Shown: positions 45,056 to 55,058, numbered from the stretch's first letter. The stretch is DNA of 64,000 bases from Promethearchaeota archaeon Loki_b32 (GCA_005223125.1 NJBH01000010.1:50220-114219), one strand, 5' to 3'. A program made the numbers and translations. Notes: generated by a model not told the origin, from the letters alone.

Positions 45056-45304
45056 ATCAATAGCAATATCCTGAGCGGAGTATTCTGGATGTAGTTTGAC
45101 GAAAGCTTTTTTCTCTCCCCTTGAAGTAATCAAAGTATTAACTTTTATAACTTTTACATTGTGTAATTTTTCAATAGCTCTTTTAATTTGATTTTTATTT
45201 GCTCGTTTATTTACTATGAAGACCAATTTATTTTCTTTTTCGATTAAGTCAAATGTTTTTTCCGTAATTAAAGGTTTTTTTATAATTTTATAAAAGATTT
45301 CCAC
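45041..45304 (-). CDS. rpl23: Large-subunit ribosomal protein uL23
   Basis: The 87-residue protein has the uL23 core: a helix-containing [33 protein letters not shown] followed by the [26 protein letters not shown] tail. It binds 23S rRNA near the peptide exit tunnel. It is the last gene of the shortened S10 cluster, six bases after uL4. In most archaea rpl2 follows, but here the next sequence is a convergent unrelated gene. Confidence 0.95.
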   Translation of the reverse strand: MEIFYKIIKKPLITEKTFDLIEKENKLVFIVNKRANKNQIKRAIEKLHNVKVIKVNTLITSRGEKKAFVKLHPEYSAQDIAIDLGIF

Positions 45305-45310
45305 TTTTAC

Positions 45311-46093
45311 TTACACCTCATAATTATTCAATTCATTGATTGCAGATTGTGTCCATAGAATTAATCTACCAGATGTTCCTCCTGGTGCTAAAGCATTAAT
45401 TGATAAATTTTCAACTTTTATAACATCTGTTCCAGAAATATTTCTTGAAGCTTTAATAATACCAAAATCATCTTTTATTACAATTAAAATTCCTTTCTTT
45501 TTTTTATATTTTCTACCTCTTGATTTACCCTTTCCTGCTCTTATCTTTTTACTCTTCTTAATTTTTATTAGATCTTCCTTTAACCCCAAACTACATAAAA
45601 TTGAATAGATTTTTGATGTTTTTTTAATTGTTTGGATTTTATCATCGACAACTAACGGGATCTCAGGTATATTTTCAATATAAAACCCTCCTTTTTTAAT
45701 CCATGATTTATCTCCAGAAGCAGAAATTGCATAAATTATTGATTGTTTATTTACTTGTTTGTTTATTTTTTTCTCAATCTTTTTTTCTGATTTTATTGGA
45801 TGTGTACGTCGACCTCCTTTAGCAAAAGGAACTCTTCCAACTTGCCTAGCTGTAATAAATCCACTCCCTTTTATTCTAGGGGCTCTAGACAATCCGTGTC
45901 CGGTCCCCCAACCTTCAGCAGTATTTCTTAAACCTGCTCTTTTATCCCTTCCCTGAATTTGCTTATTTTTACTTTGAGATATTGAACTGCCCATTTGAAT
46001 AAGATCTATTCTAGGTTTTAGATCAAAAATTTTTGGTTTATCAATAAATCCTTTCTTATGTCCCTCTAAATTATAAACATTGATTTTTTCCAT
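45311..46093 (-). CDS. rpl4: Large-subunit ribosomal protein uL4
   Basis: The 260-residue archaeal-type uL4 has the conserved RNA-binding loop GRDKRAGLRNTAEGWGTGHGLSRAPRIKGSG and ARQVGRVPFAKGGRRTHPIKSEK. Its extended loop lines the exit tunnel. It lies between rpl3 and rpl23 with short gaps, the usual archaeal order. Confidence 0.97.
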   Translation of the reverse strand: MEKINVYNLEGHKKGFIDKPKIFDLKPRIDLIQMGSSISQSKNKQIQGRDKRAGLRNTAEGWGTGHGLSRAPRIKGSGFITARQVGRVPFAKGGRRTHPIKSEKKIEKKINKQVNKQSIIYAISASGDKSWIKKGGFYIENIPEIPLVVDDKIQTIKKTSKIYSILCSLGLKEDLIKIKKSKKIRAGKGKSRGRKYKKKKGILIVIKDDFGIIKASRNISGTDVIKVENLSINALAPGGTSGRLILWTQSAINELNNYEV

Positions 46094-46115
46094 AATATCA
46101 CCAGGTTCTTAAAAT

Positions 46116-47135
46116 TTATCTTCTTTGTTGGCTTTCCCGACTTACAAATGTAATCTCTGGAGTATTTACAACAAAAGATCTTAATGGTCTAATTGTTTTT
46201 CTTAATCTAATTAATCGTTTTTTAGGTCCCGGAATAGATCCTAACAATAGTATGTAATCGCCCCTGATTTTACCATATTTAATGAATCCCCCTTTTGGAT
46301 TAATTTCTTCTTCATTCTCACCAATTACCATAATTCTTTTATGGTATTCTGTTCTTTGATGAAATCCTAACTGGCCCGCACGTGGAACCGTATAAAGAAC
46401 TCTTGCAGGATGCCAGGGGCCGATACAAGCAACAGCTCTTTTTATTTTATTATTTTTGCGGGTTAAAATTTTAATTCCAAATCTTTTGACAGGTCCTTGA
46501 AATCCCTTTCCTTTTGTTACTGCGATTACGTCTACTAATTCTCCTTCTGTTAAAACATCTCGAACTCTGATTTCTTTACCTAAATTATCATAAGCGAAAT
46601 TATATTCATCACGAGGATTTTTTATTGAGTTTATTTTTATTTCAATAATATCTGGTTTTTTTCTTGGTAGTGATGTATTGTATGGTTGTGTTTGAAAAAT
46701 ACCTCTAACATCACTTGTATCATTTAATTCGTTTAAAATGTTTTTTTTAATTTCTTCAGTATTATATTTTTCAAAATTTGGTAGATTTATTTTTCGAGAT
46801 ATGTAATGATTAAACTCCTGATTATATAATTCTCCAACAATGTATTTCCCATATTCATCTTCATTATAAACTCTAATACCGATTAGAATTAATGGTGGTA
46901 CTTCAACAACTGTTACTGGTTTCATTAATTCCTTTCCGAAATAAGGACTATTCCTTTGATCCTCTATATATGTAATATGAGTCATTCCCGCTTTAAATCC
47001 AGCAAAACCAAGAAAATTAATCTCATCTGAATTGTCTAACCAATGTCTTATTCGCCCTTTTATTTGTGTTGCTCTCTTTCTAGGTAGAAATGCTAATGAT
47101 CCATGTCTGGGGGCGTGCTTTTTACGGTGTCCCAT
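46116..47135 (-). CDS. rpl3: Large-subunit ribosomal protein uL3
   Basis: The 339-residue protein is an archaeal/eukaryotic-type uL3: HRKKHAPRHGSLAFLPRKRA at the N-terminus, GFAGFKAGMTHI, VIAVTKGKGFQGPVKRFGIK and GQLGFHQRTEYHKRIMVIG. It sits near the peptidyl-transferase centre. It begins the S10-type operon and is divergent from the pilus ATPase gene, so the 132-base gap at 47136-47267 holds both promoters. Confidence 0.97.
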   Translation of the reverse strand: MGHRKKHAPRHGSLAFLPRKRATQIKGRIRHWLDNSDEINFLGFAGFKAGMTHITYIEDQRNSPYFGKELMKPVTVVEVPPLILIGIRVYNEDEYGKYIVGELYNQEFNHYISRKINLPNFEKYNTEEIKKNILNELNDTSDVRGIFQTQPYNTSLPRKKPDIIEIKINSIKNPRDEYNFAYDNLGKEIRVRDVLTEGELVDVIAVTKGKGFQGPVKRFGIKILTRKNNKIKRAVACIGPWHPARVLYTVPRAGQLGFHQRTEYHKRIMVIGENEEEINPKGGFIKYGKIRGDYILLLGSIPGPKKRLIRLRKTIRPLRSFVVNTPEITFVSRESQQRR

Positions 47136-47267
47136 TATTTATCACATTACTTTTTGGAAATGAATTTTTCAAAATAAATAAATTTTTTCATTTAAAATTT
47201 ACTAATTGATTATCCGTTAATGGTTAAAAGAGGGTTATTTAAATTTTTCTTTATAAAATTATTATAA

Positions 47268-49448
47268 ATGGCATTGAAAGATCTTACTTATTTTAAGGAA
47301 AGAGCAAATTTTGATGGAAAGAAAGATATAATTTTAATCTTAGATTGTTATAACTGTTCTCAAAAAGAAAATAATCTCTATAAATCAAAAAAATGTATAA
47401 ACTGTTTTTTACACACATTATATAAATATAGGAACCGGAAATTTGATTATTTATCTATTTTATGGAATGAGACTATGATAAATGGTACTCAATTCAATTT
47501 ATTATTAGATTATTTTAAGATTTTAAAAAAAATCAAGAGAATCTATAACAAAACTGAAAAGAATAGAAATCAAAAATGCAAATATAGAGAATTTAAATGT
47601 AAAATCTTTTCTAAATCTTCTCATTTGTACAAACTCAATGAATTGGAATGGATGGATCCCGTTTATGTTTATCTTAACCTATTAAAGAGATTTTCGAGCC
47701 GAAATAAAAAGAATATAAAAGATTCAACTTGTCAAAAATGTTATAATTTTCAAGAAACTTCAGAAAACTATATTCTTAAAATTCTAAATAATTTAAGAAT
47801 TATACAAAGGTTTAAGAATTTCCAAGCAGATAATAAAAATCATGTAAGCAATTATGATTTCTATGGGCATTTTCTTTCAGGAAATTCATATATTGTAAAT
47901 AAACGTCAAGAATATCAAAATAAAAACTTAGATAGAGATAGAAAATTAATAAATTCATATACTACAGGAAAAAATAATATCTTTAAAGTCGATATTTATG
48001 AAAATTCAGCAGAACTTGAAAAAAATTATAAAGTCTCCTCTTTTTATAAAGGAGAGCTACATGAAGATTATTTCAATAGGATCATCAAAGAAATTCATAA
48101 AAAAATAGAACTTGCTGAATTTAATCAACTTATTTCACTAGAAAACTTAATAAAATTATACAAAAAGGAAGCAATAAAAATTTTAAATTCTAATTATGAA
48201 TTTGAGAAAACTGTTAATAAGAAGATAGGGCTTTTAGCCGCCTTAAAAAAGTTAAATTTAGATAAGCTATTTCCATTATTAATCGATGATTTCATTGAAG
48301 AAATATTCTTAGACTCCCCAAAAGATGAGATCTACTTAAATCACCAAATGTATGGCCGGTGTCGAACAGAAATAAGATTTAATCTAAAAGAAATCGAACG
48401 AATTAAAACGTTTGTTAGATTATATAGTGGAACTAGACTTGATTTTATGAACCCAATTATTAAATTTGTAATTAAGAATAAATTCTTCTATTGTAGGTTT
48501 TCTATAGATGTTGAACCAATTCAGATTAATAATTTTGCTTTAGATATAAGAAAGCTAAATAAGAATATCCTGACTATTCAAGATCTACTAAAGAATGGAA
48601 CCTTGGATCCGTTAATCGCAGCATTTCTATACTTTAACATTATTCGAAGAAAAAATATTACGGTCACGGGGGAAACTGATACTGGAAAAACAACTTTAAT
48701 TAATGCATTAGATTTGTTAACACCAAAGGAATTTAGAAAAATCTATATTGAAAACGTTACAGAATCACTAAATGAATTTGAGTATGGTAAACATCAATTG
48801 AAATATAAAGTGGATTCATTAGAAGATTCAATAATAGAAAAATATTCAAAAAGCAATCAAATTAAAACACTTCTACATAGAACACCCGATATTATCTATT
48901 TAGGTGAGATTCTTACAAAAGAAGAAGCATTAGCTATGTTTCATTGTCTTGCTGCGGGATTAAGAGGATTTCAAACAATTCACTCTAAAGATATTGATTC
49001 ACTTATGAATCGGTTTATCTATCACTTTGGAATAGATAAATCATGTCTAAACGATCTAGATTTAATCATTTTGATGAAAAAAGATGTTATGACAAGAAAA
49101 ATCGTAGGGGTATTTGAAATTTGTAAAACTTCTGAAACAAAAAATAAATTATTTAATTCGATTTTTAAATATAATCCAGAATCCAATAAATGGTTATTAA
49201 CAAAATCACTCTATGAGACAAACGTGATCTTGGATGTAAAAAGATATGAAAATTTGTCTAAAGGAAATTTCTTATTATTTATCAGATTTTATTATGAAAT
49301 ATTCTTATTTCTATTAAAAATAAAGAAAATAGAAAACTTCGAATTAATTGATTTTTTTCATCAAATTTCTTATTACTCACAAAAATCTGTTGGTTCCTTA
49401 AAGCATTTTTGGAATAATTGGAAAAAGAATCGAAGTTTAAATTTTTAG
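47268..49448 (+). CDS. Type II/IV secretion (Tad/GspE-like) pilus assembly ATPase
   Basis: The C-terminal half is a secretion ATPase: Walker A GETDTGKTT (about 467-475) and Walker B region PDIIYLGEILTKEEALAMFHCLAAG (about 539-563), with the His-containing GFQTIHSKD that follows in this family. The preceding NTD-like part (about 330-450) carries the usual RCRTEIRF and MNPIIKF strands. The N-terminal half is unusual: cysteine pairs at C27/C30 and C43/C46 and another CQKC near 153-156 suggest zinc binding. It is the first gene of a three-gene unit (ATPase, small anchored protein, platform) for extracellular filament assembly. Confidence 0.85.
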   Translation: MALKDLTYFKERANFDGKKDIILILDCYNCSQKENNLYKSKKCINCFLHTLYKYRNRKFDYLSILWNETMINGTQFNLLLDYFKILKKIKRIYNKTEKNRNQKCKYREFKCKIFSKSSHLYKLNELEWMDPVYVYLNLLKRFSSRNKKNIKDSTCQKCYNFQETSENYILKILNNLRIIQRFKNFQADNKNHVSNYDFYGHFLSGNSYIVNKRQEYQNKNLDRDRKLINSYTTGKNNIFKVDIYENSAELEKNYKVSSFYKGELHEDYFNRIIKEIHKKIELAEFNQLISLENLIKLYKKEAIKILNSNYEFEKTVNKKIGLLAALKKLNLDKLFPLLIDDFIEEIFLDSPKDEIYLNHQMYGRCRTEIRFNLKEIERIKTFVRLYSGTRLDFMNPIIKFVIKNKFFYCRFSIDVEPIQINNFALDIRKLNKNILTIQDLLKNGTLDPLIAAFLYFNIIRRKNITVTGETDTGKTTLINALDLLTPKEFRKIYIENVTESLNEFEYGKHQLKYKVDSLEDSIIEKYSKSNQIKTLLHRTPDIIYLGEILTKEEALAMFHCLAAGLRGFQTIHSKDIDSLMNRFIYHFGIDKSCLNDLDLIILMKKDVMTRKIVGVFEICKTSETKNKLFNSIFKYNPESNKWLLTKSLYETNVILDVKRYENLSKGNFLLFIRFYYEIFLFLLKIKKIENFELIDFFHQISYYSQKSVGSLKHFWNNWKKNRSLNF

Positions 49449-49464
49449 ATTTTTATTTAACTAT

Positions 49465-49887
49465 ATGACAAATCTTATAGAAAAATCGTTATTACTCGGT
49501 TTTGGAATTTTTACTATATCAATTTTTTCTACCATCCTGATACCATTTTTAGGAAAAATAGCAGTATTTAACCAGAATGAATATAGATCTTTAGAATCTT
49601 ATACGATTTTTATAAATGAAGTTGATATAGGCATTACTAATGTAGTTCAACACCCTAATGAACCCTTTCTTAGGGTAATTGATTATCCTGATAATTTAAA
49701 TATCACTTTTTATGACAACTTTGCTAAATACGAATTTATTTTGGAAGAAAAGATTTATGTTAAATTTTATGAATACAATACATCATTTATCAATCGTTGT
49801 TTTTACCAAATCCCTGTACAAACATACCTCTTGAATATTTCTCAGCAATCAACATTAACTAGCGTTAATTTTATTAATTTACACTAA
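49465..49887 (+). CDS. Small membrane-anchored protein in the pilus operon
   Basis: An N-terminal hydrophobic helix (about 9-35, SLLLGFGIFTISIFSTILIPFLG) anchors a mostly beta-rich outer domain of about 100 residues. It could be a minor pilin or an accessory subunit. A clear type III prepilin cleavage site is not seen, although an E-K precedes the hydrophobic stretch. It sits 16 bases after the ATPase and 14 bases before the platform gene, so it is part of the same transcript. Confidence 0.6.
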   Translation: MTNLIEKSLLLGFGIFTISIFSTILIPFLGKIAVFNQNEYRSLESYTIFINEVDIGITNVVQHPNEPFLRVIDYPDNLNITFYDNFAKYEFILEEKIYVKFYEYNTSFINRCFYQIPVQTYLLNISQQSTLTSVNFINLH

Positions 49888-49901
49888 ATCTTATCAAAAA
49901 T

Positions 49902-51428
49902 ATGAAAAATTTTAAGTATTATATCAGATTTTGTAATAAATTCAATAAACATTATTTACCTAAATTAAAATTTAGGATATTAGATGAAAGATACAATTAT
50001 TTTTATAGAAGAATATATAATATCGATGAAGATGACATAAATAGAGCGAGTTTTTTTATTTGTATTGTCTCATTTAGTATTATTGTATTACTATCATTAG
50101 CTTTTCTTAAATTAGATCTTTCGATTATAATTATATACTCCCTAATTTTATCATTTATGCTCTCGTTTAGATTCAATTTAACACTCTTTCATGAAGTTAA
50201 CAAAATGGAAACAAAAATTAATACTATACTTTATCTAATTAAAATTGATTTTTCTTTAATACAAAAAACGTTGAAGAATAATGCCGATTCCTGTGTAAAT
50301 TTTATAAAACTTATTAAGGAATATCAGCTACCAATTTTTGGCAATTTTAAATATATATTAAAAAGAATTCATGAAGGTTATAAACCTGAAGATGAATTAT
50401 TTGAACTTTTAAGTCCGTCGAAGGATTTTAACCAATATTTAAGACACTTATTAATCAATAATTTTGATAACAGATATGAAATCGATGAATTTAAAGAGGG
50501 TACATTAGAAAAAAACTTTAAAGTATATTTAAGAGAAATCCAATCAAAGATTAGTATTATCTTTTTTATTGGTATATTTTTTCCTATAGGACTATGTTTT
50601 TTGATTTTATTTCAAGTAATAGACTTAATAATAGCAGTTCTTCTAATTCCTTTCTTTTTATATATCTTAAATTTTTTATGCCGTAAATATGTTAAAAAAA
50701 ATACTTATTTGATTGGAGTTTTAAAGGAATATTCAAGTTTAGAAAAGAAAAAATTTAATGAGTTTTTATTATTTTTAGAAAGTTTTGCCATAAATCTAAA
50801 AAATAATATATCCCCCGAAAGAGCCTTCCTAAAATCATACACACAAAATAAAAATCTTTTTGTAGTACTGAATCAAACGATTAAAAGTCAGATTTCAAGT
50901 CTTTTAAATTTTAAATGCTCTTTTCATGATATGATACAATTTTTTAAATTAGAATTAAAATCTATGCGATATAATATAATACTCGATGCAATAGAGAAAT
51001 TTGTAGCAGAAAATGCAAATTATTCCTCTACTAAAATTTTCGAAATTCTACATGTTGTTCATAAACATCAAGAACTTGAAAAAAAACGGGAAGTCGTTAT
51101 TAAGGGAGAGAAATTTAAAATATTTTTCTTTTTATTTCTCTTACCATTATTAATAGGGACAATCTCAGGTATGTTTCCTTTTTTTGTATTAATAACAAGT
51201 AATATTAATTCAATTACAAGTGCGAGTTTAATAGATTTTAGTAATCTAATAAGTATCTATAATATTTTTTTAATTTTTTTTGTATTTATATCGAGTTTAT
51301 CAATTACTTCCATAAATTTTTTGAAAATTATTAATATTCAGAAGAAATTCTTAATTATACTTATTTCTAATCTTTTATTTATCTTAACTTTTTTGATATC
51401 ATTTACAAATATTTTAAATCTTATTTAG
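49902..51428 (+). CDS. TadB/TadC-like membrane platform protein
   Basis: The 508-residue protein has several membrane-helix pairs (about 45-90, 210-255, 405-435 and 450-505) separated by helical cytoplasmic parts, the T2SF layout duplicated as in archaeal FlaJ/TadB-TadC fusions. The ATPase encoded two genes upstream would act on it to push pilin subunits out of the membrane. It ends the + strand pilus unit. Confidence 0.75.
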   Translation: MKNFKYYIRFCNKFNKHYLPKLKFRILDERYNYFYRRIYNIDEDDINRASFFICIVSFSIIVLLSLAFLKLDLSIIIIYSLILSFMLSFRFNLTLFHEVNKMETKINTILYLIKIDFSLIQKTLKNNADSCVNFIKLIKEYQLPIFGNFKYILKRIHEGYKPEDELFELLSPSKDFNQYLRHLLINNFDNRYEIDEFKEGTLEKNFKVYLREIQSKISIIFFIGIFFPIGLCFLILFQVIDLIIAVLLIPFFLYILNFLCRKYVKKNTYLIGVLKEYSSLEKKKFNEFLLFLESFAINLKNNISPERAFLKSYTQNKNLFVVLNQTIKSQISSLLNFKCSFHDMIQFFKLELKSMRYNIILDAIEKFVAENANYSSTKIFEILHVVHKHQELEKKREVVIKGEKFKIFFFLFLLPLLIGTISGMFPFFVLITSNINSITSASLIDFSNLISIYNIFLIFFVFISSLSITSINFLKIINIQKKFLIILISNLLFILTFLISFTNILNLI

Positions 51429-51445
51429 AATGAAAAATTCTTTCT

Positions 51446-51745
51446 TTAAGAAAATGCAATGAGGTAAATCGATTCAATTGTTAAATACATACCAATAAAA
51501 ACATTTATTAGCGTAGAATAGAAAAAAACAAGTTTGAAAAATGGATTTTCCTCTATATTGTCAATATATAATAAAATTTCTAATTTCTCTAATATTAAAT
51601 AAAAGGGAATTAATATAATAAGAAAAATCGACAAAGAAATTAAAGTAATGCTCATATCAACAGAAAGAGCGGAATATATAAAAATAAATATATTAATTCC
51701 TAAAATTAATAAAACTTCTATTAAAAGTATTTGATACTCCAACAT
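51446..51745 (-). CDS. Small membrane protein (99 aa)
   Basis: Three hydrophobic segments (about 5-25, 33-52 and 72-95) fill most of this protein; no family is recognised. It is convergent with the platform gene, 17 bases apart. Its location within the pilus locus is the only hint of function. Confidence 0.55.
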   Translation of the reverse strand: MLEYQILLIEVLLILGINIFIFIYSALSVDMSITLISLSIFLIILIPFYLILEKLEILLYIDNIEENPFFKLVFFYSTLINVFIGMYLTIESIYLIAFS

Positions 51746-51909
51746 ATCTTAAACTATATGTAACATTATTTATTTAAAGAGCTCATATTGTTAATTGCTA
51801 GAATCAAATCTCAAATAATTTTTTTTAATTTTTAATAAAATCCCTCCTGATTTTATAAACACTAAAATTGTTAGAAAATATTATAAAAGAATAAACTCTG
51901 ATAATAATT

Positions 51910-52398
51910 ATGAGAAATTTAAAATTAAAAGGACTTAAATATAGCAAAGGGAAGTATTACCTATATAATGATCGATTTGTATTTTTTCCTCCTCAAGTTA
52001 TCGATATCTTATCTTCTATTTATGGGGAAGGTGTAAAGTCTTTGTTAGTTTGGCTCGGAAAAAAGGCAGGCTGGACACTGATACAAAATTGGGATGAAAA
52101 TTTAAAACCAAAAACACTAGAAGATTTAATAAATCAAAGTTGTAATGTATTGAATAATCATGGATGGGGGCGATTCGTTCCAAAACAAATTACAGAGGAT
52201 TTAATAATAATTAATCTTTTTCATAACATTTCTTCAGAGTTAGAAAATAAATCTAAATATTTTTGTTATTTTGTAACGGGGTTGTTAACAGGTATTGGAG
52301 AATTTGCAATTTATAGTGTGAATGTTACTGAAACTCAATGCTGTTTAGAAGAATTAAATTTAGATTTTTGCGAATACAAAATAGAACGAATTAAATAA
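51910..52398 (+). CDS. V4R (4-vinyl reductase-like) domain protein
   Basis: The 162-residue protein matches the V4R domain, a small-molecule-binding fold related to HNOB and TRAPP Bet3 subunits: FFPPQVIDILSSIYGEGVKSLLVWLGKKAGW (about 25-55), LNNHGWGRF and CYFVTGLLTGIGEFAIYSVNVTETQCCLEELNLDFCEYKI. The final pair of cysteine-rich strands is characteristic. It stands alone without a fused DNA-binding domain, so it may be a ligand sensor or a subunit of a membrane-tethering-type complex, both inferred. Confidence 0.78.
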   Translation: MRNLKLKGLKYSKGKYYLYNDRFVFFPPQVIDILSSIYGEGVKSLLVWLGKKAGWTLIQNWDENLKPKTLEDLINQSCNVLNNHGWGRFVPKQITEDLIIINLFHNISSELENKSKYFCYFVTGLLTGIGEFAIYSVNVTETQCCLEELNLDFCEYKIERIK

Positions 52399-52408
52399 AC
52401 AAAAGTAT

Positions 52409-52804
52409 TCACCAAGGATCCCATTCTTCGGGATTTAATTCCTCATTATCACTATTATCAAGATTTTTTTCAGTAGAATCAGGGGGTATTTGAAATAAAT
52501 TTTCCTTTAAACTTGGAATTTCTTCTTCGACCTCTTCTTGTTTATTTTCAATTAAATTTAAGTCTTCCTCTAAAGTAAGTGTTTCTTCTCCAATAACAAC
52601 ATCCTTAAAAGCTAAAATTAGAGAAAGAAAATTAAAAAATTCATCTCTATTCATTTTAACTTTTACTGAATTATCACTATTTAAAAGGGCTAATTTAATT
52701 ATCCGGACTTCACCACTAATCTCAACAGAAGTTATTTCGATATTTTCCTTTTGGTTTTTTAGTTGAATTTTCCACGAAGTTTCTCTTGTTTTTTCAATCT
52801 CCAT
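52409..52804 (-). CDS. Acidic hypothetical protein (131 aa)
   Basis: Not recognised. The first ~75 residues look like a small beta-rich domain (WKIQLKNQKENIEITSVEISGEVRIIKLALLN). The C-terminal ~55 residues are strongly acidic and probably disordered (EEVEEEIPSL, NSDNEELNPEEWDPW). It is convergent with the V4R gene. Confidence 0.55.
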   Translation of the reverse strand: MEIEKTRETSWKIQLKNQKENIEITSVEISGEVRIIKLALLNSDNSVKVKMNRDEFFNFLSLILAFKDVVIGEETLTLEEDLNLIENKQEEVEEEIPSLKENLFQIPPDSTEKNLDNSDNEELNPEEWDPW

Positions 52805-52890
52805 CTTTTACTTTTCACATTAAAAATTATTTAAATCTCATTAATTTAATAAAAATTCTTTAATTTAAAATTAATTCCAAATTTATTTAA

Positions 52891-53558
52891 TTATATTATA
52901 AGTTTTATTGAATATACCAATAAGTATGTAAGGATAATTAATATAATGAGGGGAGGACGAAATTGAACTAGTACCTGGATTTTTTTTTTTTTAATGTTAT
53001 ATACTAAAAATACAGACTTACATAGAAATTTTTCCTCCTTGCAATCACCTAATTTTGAATAATCTAAGAATTTATAGAAAAATTTAATGTATAATTTCTC
53101 AGAGCCCGAGTATCTTAAATTTGAGCTAAAGAAAATGATGAACGAATTAGGATCTTTTAAAATTTTATTCAAAATAAAATTTAATATATATAATAAGATA
53201 AAAAAAAATGAAAAGAGCAAAAAGAAAGAAGTTACAAGATTAATGTTTAAAAATTTTACAGGGTGAGTAATAAATATCAAAATAATAAGTTTACCATCAC
53301 TGCCACCTATTATTTTTAAACTAAATAATAATAGTGAAGGAAAGAATGTAATTAAAAAAAAAAAACCTTCCCAAATATAACAGTCATAAAATTATTCGAA
53401 AAAAACAAGAGCTCAAATATATTTAGAACAATACTGAAACCAAAAACCAATTTAAAAAAGCTATTTGGAATTTTACGATATCTTATATCAAGATAAGACC
53501 CAAATAAAAATAAACTTCCGAAATAAAAAACAGTTAATAAAACTATCAATAATACCAT
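52891..53558 (-). CDS. Prepilin peptidase (A24 family), interrupted by a frameshift at a T12 run
   Basis: Two reverse-strand frames join into one aspartyl prepilin peptidase. The 5' frame (53558-53352) starts with a membrane helix and SYLDIRYRKIPN, containing the first catalytic Asp (Asp24) of the D-x-R-x-x-x-IPN motif. It stops just after a run of 12 T (plus-strand A12, 53354-53365). The 3' frame, open from about 53352, continues with LKIIGGSDGKLIILI, giving the second catalytic Asp in GGSD (about residue 88), then further membrane helices. One additional T would restore the frame. It may be a sequencing error, a true mutation or a slippage site. It would process the pilin at 37173. Confidence 0.75.
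53354..53365. repeat. A12/T12 homopolymer at the prepilin peptidase frameshift
   Basis: Twelve consecutive A on the + strand (T on the coding strand) sit exactly where the reading frame of the prepilin peptidase changes. A run of 13 would give one continuous protein. Confidence 0.85.
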
Positions 53559-53562
53559 ATTA

Positions 53563-53856
53563 TTAAAAATCTCCTTCCCAAATGTCTATCAATTTCTTAA
53601 GACTTCGTGCTTTCATATTTTCCATTTTATATCTAAAGATTTTAATTCTTCCAAACTTCTTTTCTTGGATTAAATCCATCATCTTAAGGTAGTTTAAATG
53701 CTTCAAGACACAAGTATGATTTAATCTTGTTTTCCTAATAATCTGTGAGATAGCTAATTCTCCATTTAACGCTAAAGTCTTTAAAACTTTCACTCTGGCC
53801 CTCGATCCCATAAGATCTTCAATCAAATTTTTGTGTCCTAATTTATTAACAATCAT
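53563..53856 (-). CDS. ArsR-like winged-helix transcriptional regulator
   Basis: A 97-residue winged-helix protein with SRARVKVLKTLALNGELAISQIIRKTRLNHTCVLKHLNYLKMMDLIQEKKFGRIKIFRYKM (about 18-78), the ArsR/MarR-like helix-turn-helix and wing. No metal-binding cysteines of ArsR sensors are obvious. Its ATG overlaps the cdc6 stop (ATGA) and the prepilin peptidase starts only 5 bases after it, so these three genes form one unit. It may regulate the pilus or the cdc6 promoter region. Confidence 0.85.
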   Translation of the reverse strand: MIVNKLGHKNLIEDLMGSRARVKVLKTLALNGELAISQIIRKTRLNHTCVLKHLNYLKMMDLIQEKKFGRIKIFRYKMENMKARSLKKLIDIWEGDF

Positions 53857-55058
53857 ATCTCAATACCTTTTGAGTTTAATATCTCTATTGCGTTTTTTTC
53901 TAAATTACGTAGACTTAAATCAGGGATTTTTATTATAGCACGTCTACCTTTTATCTTTTCACTAACAATTTTGGTAACTATTATATTCTCTCTTTTAAAC
54001 TCTTGGAGATAATGCCATAATTGAGAATCAGATCTCGGATTTAATCCGACATTTTCACATAAGATATAATACCTTTTTAGGGTTTCTATAAATGAAATTT
54101 CAATCTTATCACTATTATCTAAAGCTTTTATTATGGCAAGTAAAAAAGTCAATTTTTGTGAATTCATCTCTTCTAAAATATCCAGTGTTGAAAATGGAAG
54201 TAAATCCTGATTTCCAAGTCTGATACATTCTGCTGTTATATACTTTAGATTTTTACTCTCAGCGATTTTGCATGATCTCCACAAGAGATTTAATCCACCT
54301 CTAATATCACCAGAATTATATGTAATTTCAGATACCATTCTAATAAGTTTGTCAGAAATTATATTTATTTTAAGACTGTTATCCGTTCTATACTTTAAAA
54401 TGTCAAAAATTTGATTATTTGAATATTTCTTAAATTTTAATATATTTCTTTGTAGAGTGCTAACTGTACTGTTATCTAAATTGTTTAAACATGAAATATC
54501 TCTTACAATTCCTATAATTGATAGTCTCTGATCACCTTTCACGGTGTCATCGTTAATCCGGGTTAATGAATAAATTAAATCTTCATGTTTATTTATTATA
54601 TAACTCAATTCATCTAAAACAACTAATATATGTAAATTATATCGTTGAAGAAATTCAATTAAAATATCTAATAAATCTTGTGAAGAATAACCTCTTTTTG
54701 GAAATTTATTATTCATTAATTGAACTAATCTAATTAATACGTTATAGCTAGTTCTCTCTTTTCTACAATTAACATGAACATATTTTATATTTATATTTCG
54801 TTTCTTTGAAGCCCTTTCTAATAATTCTCCAAATAATTTTACGGTAACAGTTTTTCCTATTCCCGTTTTTCCGGTTATAAGAATCTTCCTTGATATTGAA
54901 TTTGGATTAGTAATTAATCCTAGAAAAAGTTGAGATAATAATGAAAGTTCTTTGTCTCGGTGTGGTAATTTTTCCGGAATATAATTTATATCAAGCTTAC
55001 TCTCATCTTTGAATAACGATGGTCTTTTTAATAACTCTTCAAAATACTCCATTGTCAT
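53853..55058 (-). CDS. cdc6: Cdc6/Orc1 replication initiator
   Basis: The AAA+ ATPase shows Walker A GKTGIGKT (about 63-70), Walker B region LVVLDELSYI (about 145-154), sensor 1 (SIIGIVRD), sensor 2 region (GGLNLLWRSCKIAE) and a C-terminal winged-helix domain (about 310-400) that binds origin DNA. The 401-residue length is normal. In archaea, orc1/cdc6 genes are usually next to an origin. The 267-base gap upstream (55059-55325) has repeats worth testing. It is in a unit with the ArsR-like and prepilin peptidase genes. Confidence 0.93.
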   Translation of the reverse strand: MTMEYFEELLKRPSLFKDESKLDINYIPEKLPHRDKELSLLSQLFLGLITNPNSISRKILITGKTGIGKTVTVKLFGELLERASKKRNINIKYVHVNCRKERTSYNVLIRLVQLMNNKFPKRGYSSQDLLDILIEFLQRYNLHILVVLDELSYIINKHEDLIYSLTRINDDTVKGDQRLSIIGIVRDISCLNNLDNSTVSTLQRNILKFKKYSNNQIFDILKYRTDNSLKINIISDKLIRMVSEITYNSGDIRGGLNLLWRSCKIAESKNLKYITAECIRLGNQDLLPFSTLDILEEMNSQKLTFLLAIIKALDNSDKIEISFIETLKRYYILCENVGLNPRSDSQLWHYLQEFKRENIIVTKIVSEKIKGRRAIIKIPDLSLRNLEKNAIEILNSKGIEI

